A stretch of DNA of 39,784 nt from Candidatus Kapaibacterium sp. (GCA_028284775.1 JANQRB010000154.1:1-39784); one strand, 5' to 3'. Positions 24,524 to 33,014 are shown, numbered from the stretch's first letter. A program made the numbers and translations. Notes: generated from the sequence alone by a model not told the origin.

Positions 24524-24559
24524 AAAAGCCGTTGCCGGAACAGTGCAATGGCTTTTTTT
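24524..24559 (+). terminator. Rho-independent terminator between rpoZ and coaBC
   Basis: AGCCGTTGC (24527-24535) pairs with GCAATGGCT (24545-24553) with one G-U pair and a 9-base loop, extended by A/T pairs, and runs into a seven-T tract (24553-24559). It ends only 13 bases before the coaBC start, so coaBC depends on read-through or has a promoter within this overlap. Confidence 0.8.
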
Positions 24560-24572
24560 ATGCGAGTCGAAT

Positions 24573-25988
24573 ATGAGTGATCAATCTTTGCGCGGTACGA
24601 AAGTATTATTGGGTGTCAGCGGTAGTATCGCGGCCTATAAGGCGCCGCAGCTCCTGCGCGAACTGTTGGATCGGGGGGCCGAAGTACGTGTTGTTATGAC
24701 ACCGTCGGCAACGCAGTTTGTGCCGCCCCTGACACTGCAAAATCTCAGTAAATATCCGGTTGTGATTGATATGTTCGACAGCGAGGCGCAGGCCGGCGGC
24801 TCCTGGCACATTCATTTGGCGCATTGGTGCACGCTGATGATGATTGCACCCTGCTCCGCCACTTCCCTGGGCAAACTCGCGGCGGGAATTGCCGACACCG
24901 CGCTGACGGCCCTGGCCCTTGCGCTGCCGCCCGCCAGACCCCTGATCATTGCGCCGGCGATGGATAGCGATATGTGGCAGCACCCCGCCACGCAGCGCAA
25001 CGCCGCCCGTCTGCGCGAAGACGGCGCCATTGTTGTGCCGCCGGAAGAGGGAGAGCTTGCCAGCGGCCTCACAGGGCCGGGACGCCTACCCGCCAACCCG
25101 ACGCTGCTGGACACACTCTGGCAGGCACTCAAAGATTTCGGCAGCGCCGCGTCTACTCGTTTTGAAACGATCGCTCCCGATGCTTACGGCGCCGGCGGTC
25201 CCGAGGAAATGATTCGCGATGCGCTCAGCAAACCGAGTTATCCGCTTCAGGAAGCTGTTGACCAGGATGTTTTTGATGCGGCGGTTGAGCTGGAAAGACT
25301 GAAAGCAGGTGCAAAGCGGCATGATGAGACCTTGCCGCTCCACGGCAAATGCGTGCTCATTACGGCCGGGCCAACCTACGAACGCATCGATGACGTCCGC
25401 TTTATCGCCAATCGCTCCTCAGGTAAAATGGGCTTTGCGCTGGCCTCGGAAGCCGCCGCCCTCGGTGCCGATGTCACACTGGTCACCGGACCGGTGGAAC
25501 TCGAAACGCCGGAAGGCGTCCGTCGCATCGATGTCGAATCGGCCGAACAAATGTTTAGTGCCGCGATGACAGTTCGGGACAAAGTTGACGCTGCCGTCTT
25601 CGCGGCCGCCGTGGCCGACTTCACTCCCTCCGCGCCGGCCGAGGGCAAGATCAAAAAAGACAGCGTCGGCGATACCATTCAACTTGTCCTGAAGCGAACG
25701 CCGGATATTCTGGCTGCATTCGGCGCAACTAAACGGGAAGGTCAGAAAGTTATCGGCTTTGCGCTTGAAGCCGAGCAGGCCGAGGAAAATGCCCGAGTCA
25801 AGTTGCAAACGAAGAAGGCCGATCTCATCGTACTTAACAAATTGGGAGCCGAGCGGAGCGGCTTTGGCGGCGATGATAATACCATTACGATTGTTCGCGC
25901 CGGCAACGCGCCGGAATCATTTCCCGCTATGAGCAAGCAGGACTGCGCTGTCCTGATCTGGCGTAAAATTTTGCAACTATACTCTTGA
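24573..25988 (+). CDS. coaBC: Bifunctional phosphopantothenoylcysteine decarboxylase/phosphopantothenate-cysteine ligase
   Basis: Makes 4'-phosphopantetheine for coenzyme A. From ATG 24573 it is 471 residues, longer than the usual 400 or so because of a linker of about 70 residues between the two domains. The N-terminal CoaC flavoprotein domain (about 1-185) has LLGVSGSIAAYKAPQLLREL, the His-containing SWHIHLAHW, IAPAMDSDMWQHPATQRN and ELASGLTGPGRL. The E. coli-type residues Asn (PxMNxxMW) and Cys (ACGD) are Asp and Ser here. The C-terminal CoaB ligase domain has LITAGPTYERIDDVRFIANR followed by SSGKMG, then AVFAAAVADFTP, KIKKDSV and VLNKLG, all typical. It lies after rpoZ, a frequent arrangement. 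The variant CoaC motifs match what I recall from Bacteroidota-type enzymes, so I regard it as functional. Confidence 0.94.
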   Translation: MSDQSLRGTKVLLGVSGSIAAYKAPQLLRELLDRGAEVRVVMTPSATQFVPPLTLQNLSKYPVVIDMFDSEAQAGGSWHIHLAHWCTLMMIAPCSATSLGKLAAGIADTALTALALALPPARPLIIAPAMDSDMWQHPATQRNAARLREDGAIVVPPEEGELASGLTGPGRLPANPTLLDTLWQALKDFGSAASTRFETIAPDAYGAGGPEEMIRDALSKPSYPLQEAVDQDVFDAAVELERLKAGAKRHDETLPLHGKCVLITAGPTYERIDDVRFIANRSSGKMGFALASEAAALGADVTLVTGPVELETPEGVRRIDVESAEQMFSAAMTVRDKVDAAVFAAAVADFTPSAPAEGKIKKDSVGDTIQLVLKRTPDILAAFGATKREGQKVIGFALEAEQAEENARVKLQTKKADLIVLNKLGAERSGFGGDDNTITIVRAGNAPESFPAMSKQDCAVLIWRKILQLYS

Positions 25989-26010
25989 CCGTCGGCGGCG
26001 CCACGGCTCT

Positions 26011-27180
26011 TTAATGCTTGTCAAAAGTGTAGATCGGCCGGCTGCTGCCTACAGCCGCACTGACGGCGCCCAGCGAGAAACCGATGAGCGCTGACAGCAG
26101 GAAAGTAGATGGACCTGCGATACAGCCGATGCCCTGACAATCTTTGTTGATGAGTGCACCAATTACCATGCCGCTGAGTAATCCACCTGTCGCGAAGAGT
26201 CCGAAGCGTTTTGCGGGGCTCCAGCCATCGTTTGTTTTCCGGACCCCTATAATGTGCCGGATGTGAAGTCCGTATCTGGCGTCGCTTTGCGGATCCTGCC
26301 AGACGAGAGTGTCGCCGCGCAATTCGATACTATTGCCACGCAGAATCAGGCCATCGCCACTGCTGCGAAAGATACCGTCAGCCTCACCTCGATTGAAATT
26401 CCAGTAGCCAAGCAGATTGTCCCTCTGTTCACGGCGCAGCCTAGCACGATCGGAGCTCAGCTCTTCCTGATTCAACGCCTTTGTCCAGAGATGCGCTTCG
26501 GCGATTCCGCCGTGAAAGAGGCTGTCGTCGCCGTTGCCGGCGATTCGCAGCGGCGCATTGCCGCGCTCATTGAGTATCTGCAGCGGAAGAATCGAATCGG
26601 CCACGATTTGATCATCGACGTAGATGCGGCTTCCGGCACCCGGGCGCCACACTGCCGCGAGATGCTGCCATTGATAGAGCCGCAGCGGCCGATTGCCCCG
26701 CAGCTCATAATCGCAGCGCCGGCCGTCGCTGAGGCGAAGAACCGGAATCCCATCGTCGAGCAGCAGCGCAAAACGCTCAAGAGCGCAGGAATCTGACGCC
26801 TGGCATAGCAGAGGCTGTGAGCCCGACAAAGTTAGCGGCTTCACTAATGCCTCAACCGTCAGCCCCGCAATCGGTTGCTCGAAGGCCTCATGCCGATCGG
26901 CCTGCAGATAGTCGTCAATCCCGTCAAAGAGTAAGGCCGATGCTTTGCTGCTGTCAAGGGCGGCGGCACTGACCGGATCACCTTTAAGATGCAAATCGCT
27001 CGCAAAGCTAAGCTCGATCAGGCGCTCCTTGTCCTTGATACGTCGGTTGAATGATTCGCTGCTGATACAATTCTCCTCTTCCGCCTGCCTGGCTTTGTCA
27101 TCGCTCACAGGGACGACATAGGAAGATGATGAACAGGCAGTGATGGCCAGGGAAAATACTGCGATGGCGTACAATTTCAT
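26011..27180 (-). CDS. LamG-domain lipoprotein with two C-terminal membrane segments
   Basis: 389 residues. A short signal peptide ends in a good lipobox (LAITAC, Cys16), predicting a lipoprotein. Residues about 80-270 form a LamG/concanavalin-like jelly-roll: ALLFDGIDDYLQADRHEAF, LTVEALVKPLTL, YQWQHLAAVWRPGAGSRIYV with VDDQIVAD, and GGIAEAHLWTKALNQEEL, then LLGYWNFNRGEADG. Such domains usually bind carbohydrates or proteins. The C terminus has two glycine-rich hydrophobic segments, about 326-344 and 354-378, separated by a Cys-containing loop; this is unusual for a lipoprotein and could form a membrane hairpin. It converges on coaBC with a 22-base gap and is not closely linked to a partner gene. 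Function unknown. Confidence 0.7.
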   Translation of the reverse strand: MKLYAIAVFSLAITACSSSSYVVPVSDDKARQAEEENCISSESFNRRIKDKERLIELSFASDLHLKGDPVSAAALDSSKASALLFDGIDDYLQADRHEAFEQPIAGLTVEALVKPLTLSGSQPLLCQASDSCALERFALLLDDGIPVLRLSDGRRCDYELRGNRPLRLYQWQHLAAVWRPGAGSRIYVDDQIVADSILPLQILNERGNAPLRIAGNGDDSLFHGGIAEAHLWTKALNQEELSSDRARLRREQRDNLLGYWNFNRGEADGIFRSSGDGLILRGNSIELRGDTLVWQDPQSDARYGLHIRHIIGVRKTNDGWSPAKRFGLFATGGLLSGMVIGALINKDCQGIGCIAGPSTFLLSALIGFSLGAVSAAVGSSRPIYTFDKH

Positions 27181-27484
27181 TGCTTCCCTTGTGCATGAGT
27201 TCGTAATTCGAACGCTGTGTCGGCCAGGGCCATGGGCTAGATAAGCAAGTGCAGCCTGCGCAGGAGTGGCTTTCTGCTTCGGCGGCAGGTAAGGGGGTAG
27301 CCCAAATTAGTCTGACTGGGATAAAGAAATGAGGAAAAACGCGTGCCTTTGAATTTCAGCTGCAGGATGAGGGATCCTGCGGCACTTTGCGTGACGGCAT
27401 TCTCACCGGGTCGACTGTCAGTCTATACAAACACAAGAGATACGCGAAGCATTCAGCTGCTTCGCGAGGCCGAGGAGGCCAGAA
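27181..27484. other. 304-base intergenic stretch with two hairpins
   Basis: Between two minus-strand genes. It must hold the LamG gene's promoter, but no clear -35/-10 pair was found. Hairpin GCAGGAT/ATCCTGC (27362-27368/27374-27380) and hairpin CGCGAAGC/GCTTCGCG (27443-27450/27459-27466) lie here. The second is about 20-40 bases after the fusion gene's stop and may end that transcript, though its T-tract is poor. Confidence 0.45.
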
Positions 27485-29623
27485 TCAAAGCAGGCTGATA
27501 GTCTCGCCTGTTTCAAGCGATTCCACTGCCGCAAAGGTAGCCAGGGTTATAGCGCGCAGCGTTTCATAGCTAATAGGGAAGGGCCTGCCATCACGCACGG
27601 CCGCCACCGTCGCCGTCACTTCTTCTTTATGCCCTTTGCTGCCGTCGTAGCTAAAGCTCTGCTTGCGGCTACCCCAGTAAATGTCGAGCGTTTTGAAATT
27701 GCGCATCAAGGCTGATTTTCCCTCGCAGTGTGCCTCGCAGTACTCCTTATCGAGCGATTTGTCGCCGTTGGCAAAGTAGTGCAGTGTGCCGATCGAGCCG
27801 TCGCTGAATTTGACGCTGATTGTCACAATATCCTGCAGGTGCATGTTGCGGTTGGCTCCCGAAACACTGCTGGCATGAATGCTGACCGGCAAGGCGTCGC
27901 AGAGGTAGCTCATGCAATCGATAAAATGACAGCCCTCGCCGATAATACGACCGCCCTGCGCGGGATCCTGGATCCAGTGCGACGCGGGTATTGCACCGGC
28001 ATTGACGCGGTAGATCATGCTCAGCGGATCGCTGCGCCCGGCAAAAAACTGTTTCATGCGGACGAAGGGTTGTGAAAAACGCCGGTTGAAACCCACCATA
28101 ACACGCCCATCATGCTGTCGGACGGCTTCGTCGATCCGGCTCAGTTGTTCGCGGTCGATCGCCAGGGGCTTTTCGACAAAGACGGCCAGGCCGTGCTCAA
28201 GCGCCTGGCATACATAGGCGGCGTGCGAGTCGTGACGCGTAGCGCAAAACAAGAGGTTGAGGCCGGGCAGGCCCATAACTTCCGTGGCGTCGGTCGCGAA
28301 TCTTTCAAATCCGAAACGACCGGCCACCGAGCGCGCTCTTACCGGAGTTGAGGTGCTGACGGCGGCGAGACCCGCCCCGGCTGTCTGCACGTGTGGTATC
28401 AGGTGGACCTGCGCAAAGGAGCCCGCGCCGACAAAGGCTGCATTGACATCGCTATGCCTCGTCAGACCTTGCGGTGTGGGGAAACTGCCGCCGTCTTGCC
28501 CCTTATGCTCTGGATAGCCAAGCACGATTCCGAGGTAGGATTCATCACTCTTGCCGGTAATCAGCTCGTAGGCGCCGGCTGCGTCGTCGATGGCGAAGCG
28601 ATGGCTGGTGAGGGGCGCCACATCGATTTTACGCATGGCAATCATATCCATGAAAGCCTGCATATTGCGTTTTTCCGTCCAGCGCACATATTCCGCCGGA
28701 TAGTCGATGCCCTGCTCTTCATAGACCGGATCATAGCGGCCGGGGCCATAACTACACGAGATGAGCAGCTCCAGCTCCTTTTCATAGAAAGGGGAGCGCG
28801 GTACGTCCATTCCTACCGCTCCGACCACGACAACACGGGCTTTGCGGCGCGCGATGTGCAGCGCCAGCTCCAGCGGATCGTTCGACGAGGTGGCAGCCGT
28901 AATAATGACGGCATCCATCCCGAGGCCACGTGCAAAGCTGATTGCGCCGGCAACGGAAGATCGGTCGCTCGGCAGGGTGCTGTCAGCGCCGCAGGCCCTG
29001 GCCTGATCGAAAAGCGTGGGGTTAATATCGAGGCCCATAACGCGGCAGCCCGCAGCTTTCAACAACTGGATTGTCAGCTGCCCCAGCAGCCCAAGCCCGA
29101 TCACGGCCACCGATTCGCCCAGCAGCGGCGCCGCCTGGCGCATCCCCTGCATGGCGATTGCACCCAGGGTGGTATAACAGGCTTCATCGAAGTCGACGCC
29201 GTCCGGAATCGGGGTGGTGAGATTCCGCGGTACACTGATAATTTCGGCGTGATAAGCATACTGACTGCCGGCGCAGGCTACACGGTCGCCGACGTTAAAC
29301 TCCGCAGTTTTGCTGGCGACGACGATGCCGGCGGCACTATAGCCCAGCGGCCGGTAGGCATCGAGTGCATTCAGGACTTTGCGGTAGGTTGCCGCTAATC
29401 CTTCTTTACGCAGGCTCGCCAGAACATTTTTGACATCTTCCTGCTGCGCGCGCGCGCGGGCGAGCAGCGACTTCTGAGCCTTTGTCACCGAGCTGCGTTC
29501 CGTTCCGGCGCTGATCAGTGAAGCCTGAGTTCGCACAAGAACGCCGCCCGGCAAGCACTGCGGCGCCGGTAATTCCTCTACACTGATCTCACCGCTTTTC
29601 TGATGCTGAAATACCTGCCGCAT
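27485..29623 (-). CDS. Alcohol dehydrogenase-Gfo/Idh/MocA fusion oxidoreductase
   Basis: 712 residues from ATG 29623; the frame is open to 29710 but the added residues look non-coding. The N-terminal half is a medium-chain zinc-type dehydrogenase domain: SLISAGTERSSV, RPLGYSAAGIVV, VGDRVACAGSQYAYHAEI, then a Rossmann fold with SVAVIGLGLLGQLTIQLLKA and VMGLDINPTLFDQA. The C-terminal half is a Gfo/Idh/MocA-type NAD(P) oxidoreductase: AAFVGAGSFAQVHLIPHVQ, CATRHDSHAAYVCQALEHG, VFVEKPLAIDREQL with the EKP motif, and HWIQDPAQGGRIIGEGCHFI. Such two-domain fusions are common in surface polysaccharide clusters, presumably oxidising or reducing nucleotide-linked or free sugars; the substrate is unknown. 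A membrane acyltransferase gene upstream on the same strand fits envelope glycan work. Confidence 0.85.
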   Translation of the reverse strand: MRQVFQHQKSGEISVEELPAPQCLPGGVLVRTQASLISAGTERSSVTKAQKSLLARARAQQEDVKNVLASLRKEGLAATYRKVLNALDAYRPLGYSAAGIVVASKTAEFNVGDRVACAGSQYAYHAEIISVPRNLTTPIPDGVDFDEACYTTLGAIAMQGMRQAAPLLGESVAVIGLGLLGQLTIQLLKAAGCRVMGLDINPTLFDQARACGADSTLPSDRSSVAGAISFARGLGMDAVIITAATSSNDPLELALHIARRKARVVVVGAVGMDVPRSPFYEKELELLISCSYGPGRYDPVYEEQGIDYPAEYVRWTEKRNMQAFMDMIAMRKIDVAPLTSHRFAIDDAAGAYELITGKSDESYLGIVLGYPEHKGQDGGSFPTPQGLTRHSDVNAAFVGAGSFAQVHLIPHVQTAGAGLAAVSTSTPVRARSVAGRFGFERFATDATEVMGLPGLNLLFCATRHDSHAAYVCQALEHGLAVFVEKPLAIDREQLSRIDEAVRQHDGRVMVGFNRRFSQPFVRMKQFFAGRSDPLSMIYRVNAGAIPASHWIQDPAQGGRIIGEGCHFIDCMSYLCDALPVSIHASSVSGANRNMHLQDIVTISVKFSDGSIGTLHYFANGDKSLDKEYCEAHCEGKSALMRNFKTLDIYWGSRKQSFSYDGSKGHKEEVTATVAAVRDGRPFPISYETLRAITLATFAAVESLETGETISLL

Positions 29624-29823
29624 TCCTGTTATTCCACTCCCCTGGATTCGCAAAAAATTCCAAAATACAACAATGTGTCGAATTGGCGGCCGGATGGCTG
29701 TACCCCACAAGTATTGCCGGCGTGATCATCGGCCGCAATGCTGCTTCAATCGGGCCTCTTTCTTGGCTTCTGCCGCTGGCGGCCTGCATAGGTGGATTGG
29801 CTGCGCAGGTGCCGCCCGGCGCT

Positions 29824-31038
29824 TCAGAACATCAGCGCGTAGAAAAGGGCGGCCGCGGCTGTGGAGCGAAACAGCGTCCAGACATTCTGCGTGCGTTCCT
29901 TGCAGTAGCGCATCAGATAGACAAGACCGATACAGACTGCGCTCAGAACAAGGGCCGCCAGAATCCCTTCGCCGAGGCTGAGGCTTCGATAGTGCGTTTT
30001 TGCGATGCCCGCAAGCCAGGGGGTGCCGAACAAAAGGACCAGGTGACCGACATAAATGTGAAGCGCCTTGGAGCCGAGCAAGGCATAGTGACGATTGAAG
30101 CCTTGTGTGAACTTATAGATATATCCGAGAGCGGCCATAATGATCAAGGACAAAGCAGTGCGAATCAAAACCAGGTTCGGGCTGGAGTGCCAGTAGTTGT
30201 ATTCGGGATAGAGGCTCCATGGCAGGGCATCGGTGCCGACAGCGATGATGAGCAGCAGCGCTCCCGCAATCAGCATGCGCGGCGCAAAAGCATCGACGCG
30301 TCGCTCTGGGGGCGTGTTTTGCAGAAATCGGCCGATCAGCACACCGATAAACAGATAGGCGCCAAATGGGAAAAGCGGAAAAACCGAACCGTAGTCGAAG
30401 GTCATGTAGCCTACCAGGAAGGCCGGCAGCACATGCTGCCAGCCGTCGCCGTTGACAAACGGCGTCAGAAAGGTGATCAGAACGGCGACGGCAAAAGCAC
30501 TGCGTGAAAAGCTTGCCGTGCTGCGTGTGGCGCGAAGCACGATCATCAACAGAATCAGCGCCAGCCCGGTCAGTTGCAGGATATTGATCTGCCAGAAATG
30601 CCGCAGATAATCCGCCGGCAGCCAAAAGAAGTCGTTGAGGTTGTCGGCGGGAAAGCTGAGCAGATAGCCGATGCCGATCAGGCTCAGTCCCCAGCGTATT
30701 CGGCGCCAGAATGTATCGTCGGCGATACGACCCTGCGCGTCGCGCCTATTGGCAAACACGTGCACAGCGCCCGAAACCAACAAAAACAGCGGTGCGGTGA
30801 GGCCGCGCAGAAAATGCCACCAGGACCAGGGAAAAAGGGTGACGTCGAGCTGGTCCCTGACGACCAGCGCGTCCAGCGCATGCCCCTGAATCATAAAGAG
30901 CATCGCCACCAGACGAATCATGTCGAGAGCATAGAAGCGCGTGCTTCTGATCCCAGCCTTGGAATGTTCGCCGCTGCCGTTCTCATGATCGGCAGGAGCA
31001 AGGAGTGAAGCCGTAACCATGGGAGATTGTGAAGACAT
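29824..31038 (-). CDS. Multi-span membrane acyltransferase (DUF1624/HGSNAT-like)
   Basis: 404 residues from ATG 31038; a second in-frame ATG is at 31020, and neither has a clear Shine-Dalgarno. About ten membrane spans. The N-terminal part has FYALDMIRLVAMLFMIQGHA, with the His seen in DUF1624/heparan-alpha-glucosaminide acetyltransferase and acyltransferase-3-type proteins, then FLRGLTAPLFLLVSGAVHVF. Later spans include FGAYLFIGVLIGRFL and ALHIYVGHLVLLFG. These proteins transfer acyl groups across the inner membrane onto sugars. It stands alone upstream of the dehydrogenase fusion, on the same strand. Exact family (DUF1624 or acyltransferase 3) is not certain. Confidence 0.7.
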   Translation of the reverse strand: MSSQSPMVTASLLAPADHENGSGEHSKAGIRSTRFYALDMIRLVAMLFMIQGHALDALVVRDQLDVTLFPWSWWHFLRGLTAPLFLLVSGAVHVFANRRDAQGRIADDTFWRRIRWGLSLIGIGYLLSFPADNLNDFFWLPADYLRHFWQINILQLTGLALILLMIVLRATRSTASFSRSAFAVAVLITFLTPFVNGDGWQHVLPAFLVGYMTFDYGSVFPLFPFGAYLFIGVLIGRFLQNTPPERRVDAFAPRMLIAGALLLIIAVGTDALPWSLYPEYNYWHSSPNLVLIRTALSLIIMAALGYIYKFTQGFNRHYALLGSKALHIYVGHLVLLFGTPWLAGIAKTHYRSLSLGEGILAALVLSAVCIGLVYLMRYCKERTQNVWTLFRSTAAAALFYALMF

Positions 31039-31238
31039 TGGGAATTGATTGGCCCACTGTGGGGGGCACAAAACTATTCGCTTTTTCGCCGCCGACAAAA
31101 GATTTCGGCGCGGCTGACACAATTAGCAAGACTCCGGCGCCAATAGATCCAGCACGGAGGAAAGTACCTCCACAAACTCCCACGACGTACCACAATTCTC
31201 TATATCATAAAAAAGTGCCGAAAAACAGCAAAAAACGG

Positions 31239-31252
31239 CAGTAATATTACTG
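31239..31252. repeat. Perfect 14-base palindrome upstream of mraZ
   Basis: CAGTAATATTACTG is its own reverse complement. It lies about 65 bases upstream of the MraZ box in the divergent region and could be an operator. Confidence 0.55.
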
Positions 31253-31316
31253 ATTGATTAAAAAAACACTCACATGACGGAAAAAGGTTGCCAGATATCG
31301 GGGCTTTTTGTTGTTT

Positions 31317-31342
31317 TGTGGGTAACTGGTGGGAGAAAGTGG
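31317..31342 (+). promoter_or_regulatory. MraZ-binding box (three GTGGG repeats)
   Basis: GTGGG occurs at 31317-31321, 31328-31332 and 31338-31342, with starts 11 and 10 bases apart, so all lie on one face of the helix. The known MraZ operator upstream of mraZ consists of TGGGN repeats separated by 5 bases. The position, about 100 bases ahead of the mraZ start, is as expected for autoregulation of the division and cell wall operon. Confidence 0.8.
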
Positions 31343-31436
31343 GAGAGAGTTCCTTTCTGATTGAAGTTTTGAATAGACGCCAGAGCGACAGCGAAAAGGT
31401 AGGGAAGCAGCAACCCATTCCAACGTAGCCGAATTC

Positions 31437-31880
31437 ATGGGATTTTTTAAAGGCCAGGAAACATATTCAATCGACAGTAAGGGCCGGGTCAATGTGCCAT
31501 CAAAGATGCGCAAAAGCCTGTCTCCCGAAGCTGGAGAGATGTTCGTGGTCACCCGTGGAGTCGATCCTTGCATTGTCGCCTACCCAATGAATGAATGGCG
31601 TATCTATGAAGAGAAGTTCGCCCAATTGAACCAGTACATTGAGAAAGACCGCAATTTTTTACGGATGATTTTAGGCTGGGCGGAAGAAGTGGCGTTGGAC
31701 GGCAATCAGCGAATATCGATTCCACGGCGTCACCTGGAATTTGCGGGTATCAGCAGCAAAGTGACAATTGTCGGCATGATCGACCACCTGGAACTCTGGC
31801 AACCGGAAGAGTTTGCAAAGAACATGAAAGCACAGACGGAATCCTACGGTGAGGTAGCCGCTAAAGTCATGGGCATGTAA
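31437..31880 (+). CDS. mraZ: Transcriptional regulator MraZ
   Basis: 147 residues, normal length. MraZ is a DNA-binding protein with two SpoVT/AbrB-like repeats that assembles into a ring and controls its own division and cell wall (dcw) operon. Repeat one (about 5-52) has ETYSIDSKGRVNVPSKMRKS; repeat two (about 81-125) has EVALDGNQRISIPRRHLEFA. An operator with three GTGGG repeats lies about 95 bases upstream. It is followed by rsmH after 14 bases, the canonical order, but the cluster stops there. Confidence 0.95.
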   Translation: MGFFKGQETYSIDSKGRVNVPSKMRKSLSPEAGEMFVVTRGVDPCIVAYPMNEWRIYEEKFAQLNQYIEKDRNFLRMILGWAEEVALDGNQRISIPRRHLEFAGISSKVTIVGMIDHLELWQPEEFAKNMKAQTESYGEVAAKVMGM

Positions 31881-31894
31881 TCGGTTCCTTGACA

Positions 31895-32935
31895 ATGTCC
31901 GCTAAAAAAACGAATCAACATCGCAGCCGGCACGACGGTCGGACCGGTGGCATGCGCCCTGAATCATCAGCCGCGAAATGGATGGGAACACAGGATTCCT
32001 ATCACGTTCCGGTAATGCTGCAGGAAAGTGTCGATTTCCTGCTTAACGATCCGGCCGGTACATATATCGATGGGACTTTGGGCGGTGGCGGTCATACGGC
32101 AATGCTGCTTGAGCGCCTTGGTCCAGACGGTCGCGTGATCGCCTTTGATGCCGATCGGCATGCCATCGAACATTGTCGTCAGAGATTTCACGAAGAACTG
32201 GCTGCGGGATCGGCGGGACGATTACGATTACGCAACGAAAATTTTCAATTGGCATGCAGCTTAGAGGAGGACAAGGAAATTCCTTGTCTCGCAGGTCTTT
32301 TACTGGATTTGGGCGTTTCGTCCAAACAACTCGATACGGGCAATATCGGGTTGAGCTACCGGGTAGATTCACGCCTCGATATGCGGTTTGGCTCGCACGG
32401 TAGGACAGCGGAAGATCTGCTGGCCACAACGACTGTGAGTGAGTTGGAGCGAATTCTTCGTCTTTACGGCGAAGAACCACATGCAAGCAAGATAGCGCGG
32501 CGGTTGGTGGAAGGCCGCCGCGCCGCTCCAATTCTCAGCACTTTTGACCTCAGGCGGATCATTGAAACCTGCGTCCCGCAGCAGCAAGCTGCAAGGACGC
32601 TCTCGCGTGTCTTTCAGGCTATTCGCATTGCAATCAACGACGAACTCGGCATTCTCGAAACAACCCTGCGTTGTATCATTCCCATGCTCTGTCCTGCCGG
32701 ACGCATCGTCGTGCTCTCCTATCATTCGCTCGAAGATCGAATTGTGAAGACGGTTTTTAAGGAAGCCGCCCGCAGCAGAGTGCCCGACCCCGGCAATCCC
32801 CGTTCCGGCAGCCGCGCCGTGCAGCCGCAGCTTCGCATCCTCACCAAGCGTCCATTGCTGCCTTCGGCGGCGGAGATAACTGCCAACCCGCGAGCCCGAA
32901 GTGCGAAATTGCGCGTTGCGGAGAAATGCAGCTAG
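31895..32935 (+). CDS. rsmH: 16S rRNA (cytosine1402-N4)-methyltransferase RsmH
   Basis: S-adenosylmethionine-dependent N4-methylation of C1402 in 16S rRNA, tuning the ribosomal P site. From ATG 31895 it is 346 residues, with a polar N-terminal extension of about 30 residues before the family start at YHVPVMLQESVDFL; ATG 31982 would give the usual length, and no Shine-Dalgarno decides. Landmarks: GTYIDGTLGGGGHTAMLLER (SAM site), VIAFDADRHAI, GLLLDLGVSSKQLD, GLSYRVDSRLDMRF, RVFQAIRIAINDEL, RIVVLSYHSLEDRIVK and RSAKLRVAEK. It follows mraZ by 14 bases. The ftsL, ftsI and mur genes that normally follow are missing; a secreted FG-GAP protein gene comes next. Confidence 0.95.
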   Translation: MSAKKTNQHRSRHDGRTGGMRPESSAAKWMGTQDSYHVPVMLQESVDFLLNDPAGTYIDGTLGGGGHTAMLLERLGPDGRVIAFDADRHAIEHCRQRFHEELAAGSAGRLRLRNENFQLACSLEEDKEIPCLAGLLLDLGVSSKQLDTGNIGLSYRVDSRLDMRFGSHGRTAEDLLATTTVSELERILRLYGEEPHASKIARRLVEGRRAAPILSTFDLRRIIETCVPQQQAARTLSRVFQAIRIAINDELGILETTLRCIIPMLCPAGRIVVLSYHSLEDRIVKTVFKEAARSRVPDPGNPRSGSRAVQPQLRILTKRPLLPSAAEITANPRARSAKLRVAEKCS

Positions 32936-33014
32936 GCGCATGTTGTCCGCTTTCGCTGCCTGTTGTAACTTCACCAAAAGACCCTTTGCATTGCCCGCGC
33001 GCTGCTGTTGAGTA

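Larger units (their letters stand above)
31039..31436. promoter_or_regulatory. Divergent control region ahead of mraZ
   Basis: A 398-base region between the membrane acyltransferase gene (minus) and mraZ (plus). It holds GGAGG/CCTCC (31156-31160/31167-31171), a 14-base palindrome (31239-31252), two GTGG-type repeats on the minus strand at 31169-31173 and 31179-31183, and the three-repeat MraZ box at 31317-31342. I could not define a convincing -35/-10 pair for mraZ. Confidence 0.5.

Noticed and set aside
25989..26010. Bidirectional terminator between coaBC and the LamG gene
   Set aside because: Only a four-pair stem (CCGT/ACGG) with an inner GGCGCC and a short T-run; too weak to call.
28391..29398. 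335-codon plus-strand open frame opposite the dehydrogenase fusion
   Set aside because: Shadow of a two-domain enzyme with intact motifs on the minus strand.
29683..30507. 274-codon plus-strand open frame opposite the membrane acyltransferase
   Set aside because: Shadow; composition is polar and unlike any family, whereas the minus strand encodes clear membrane spans.
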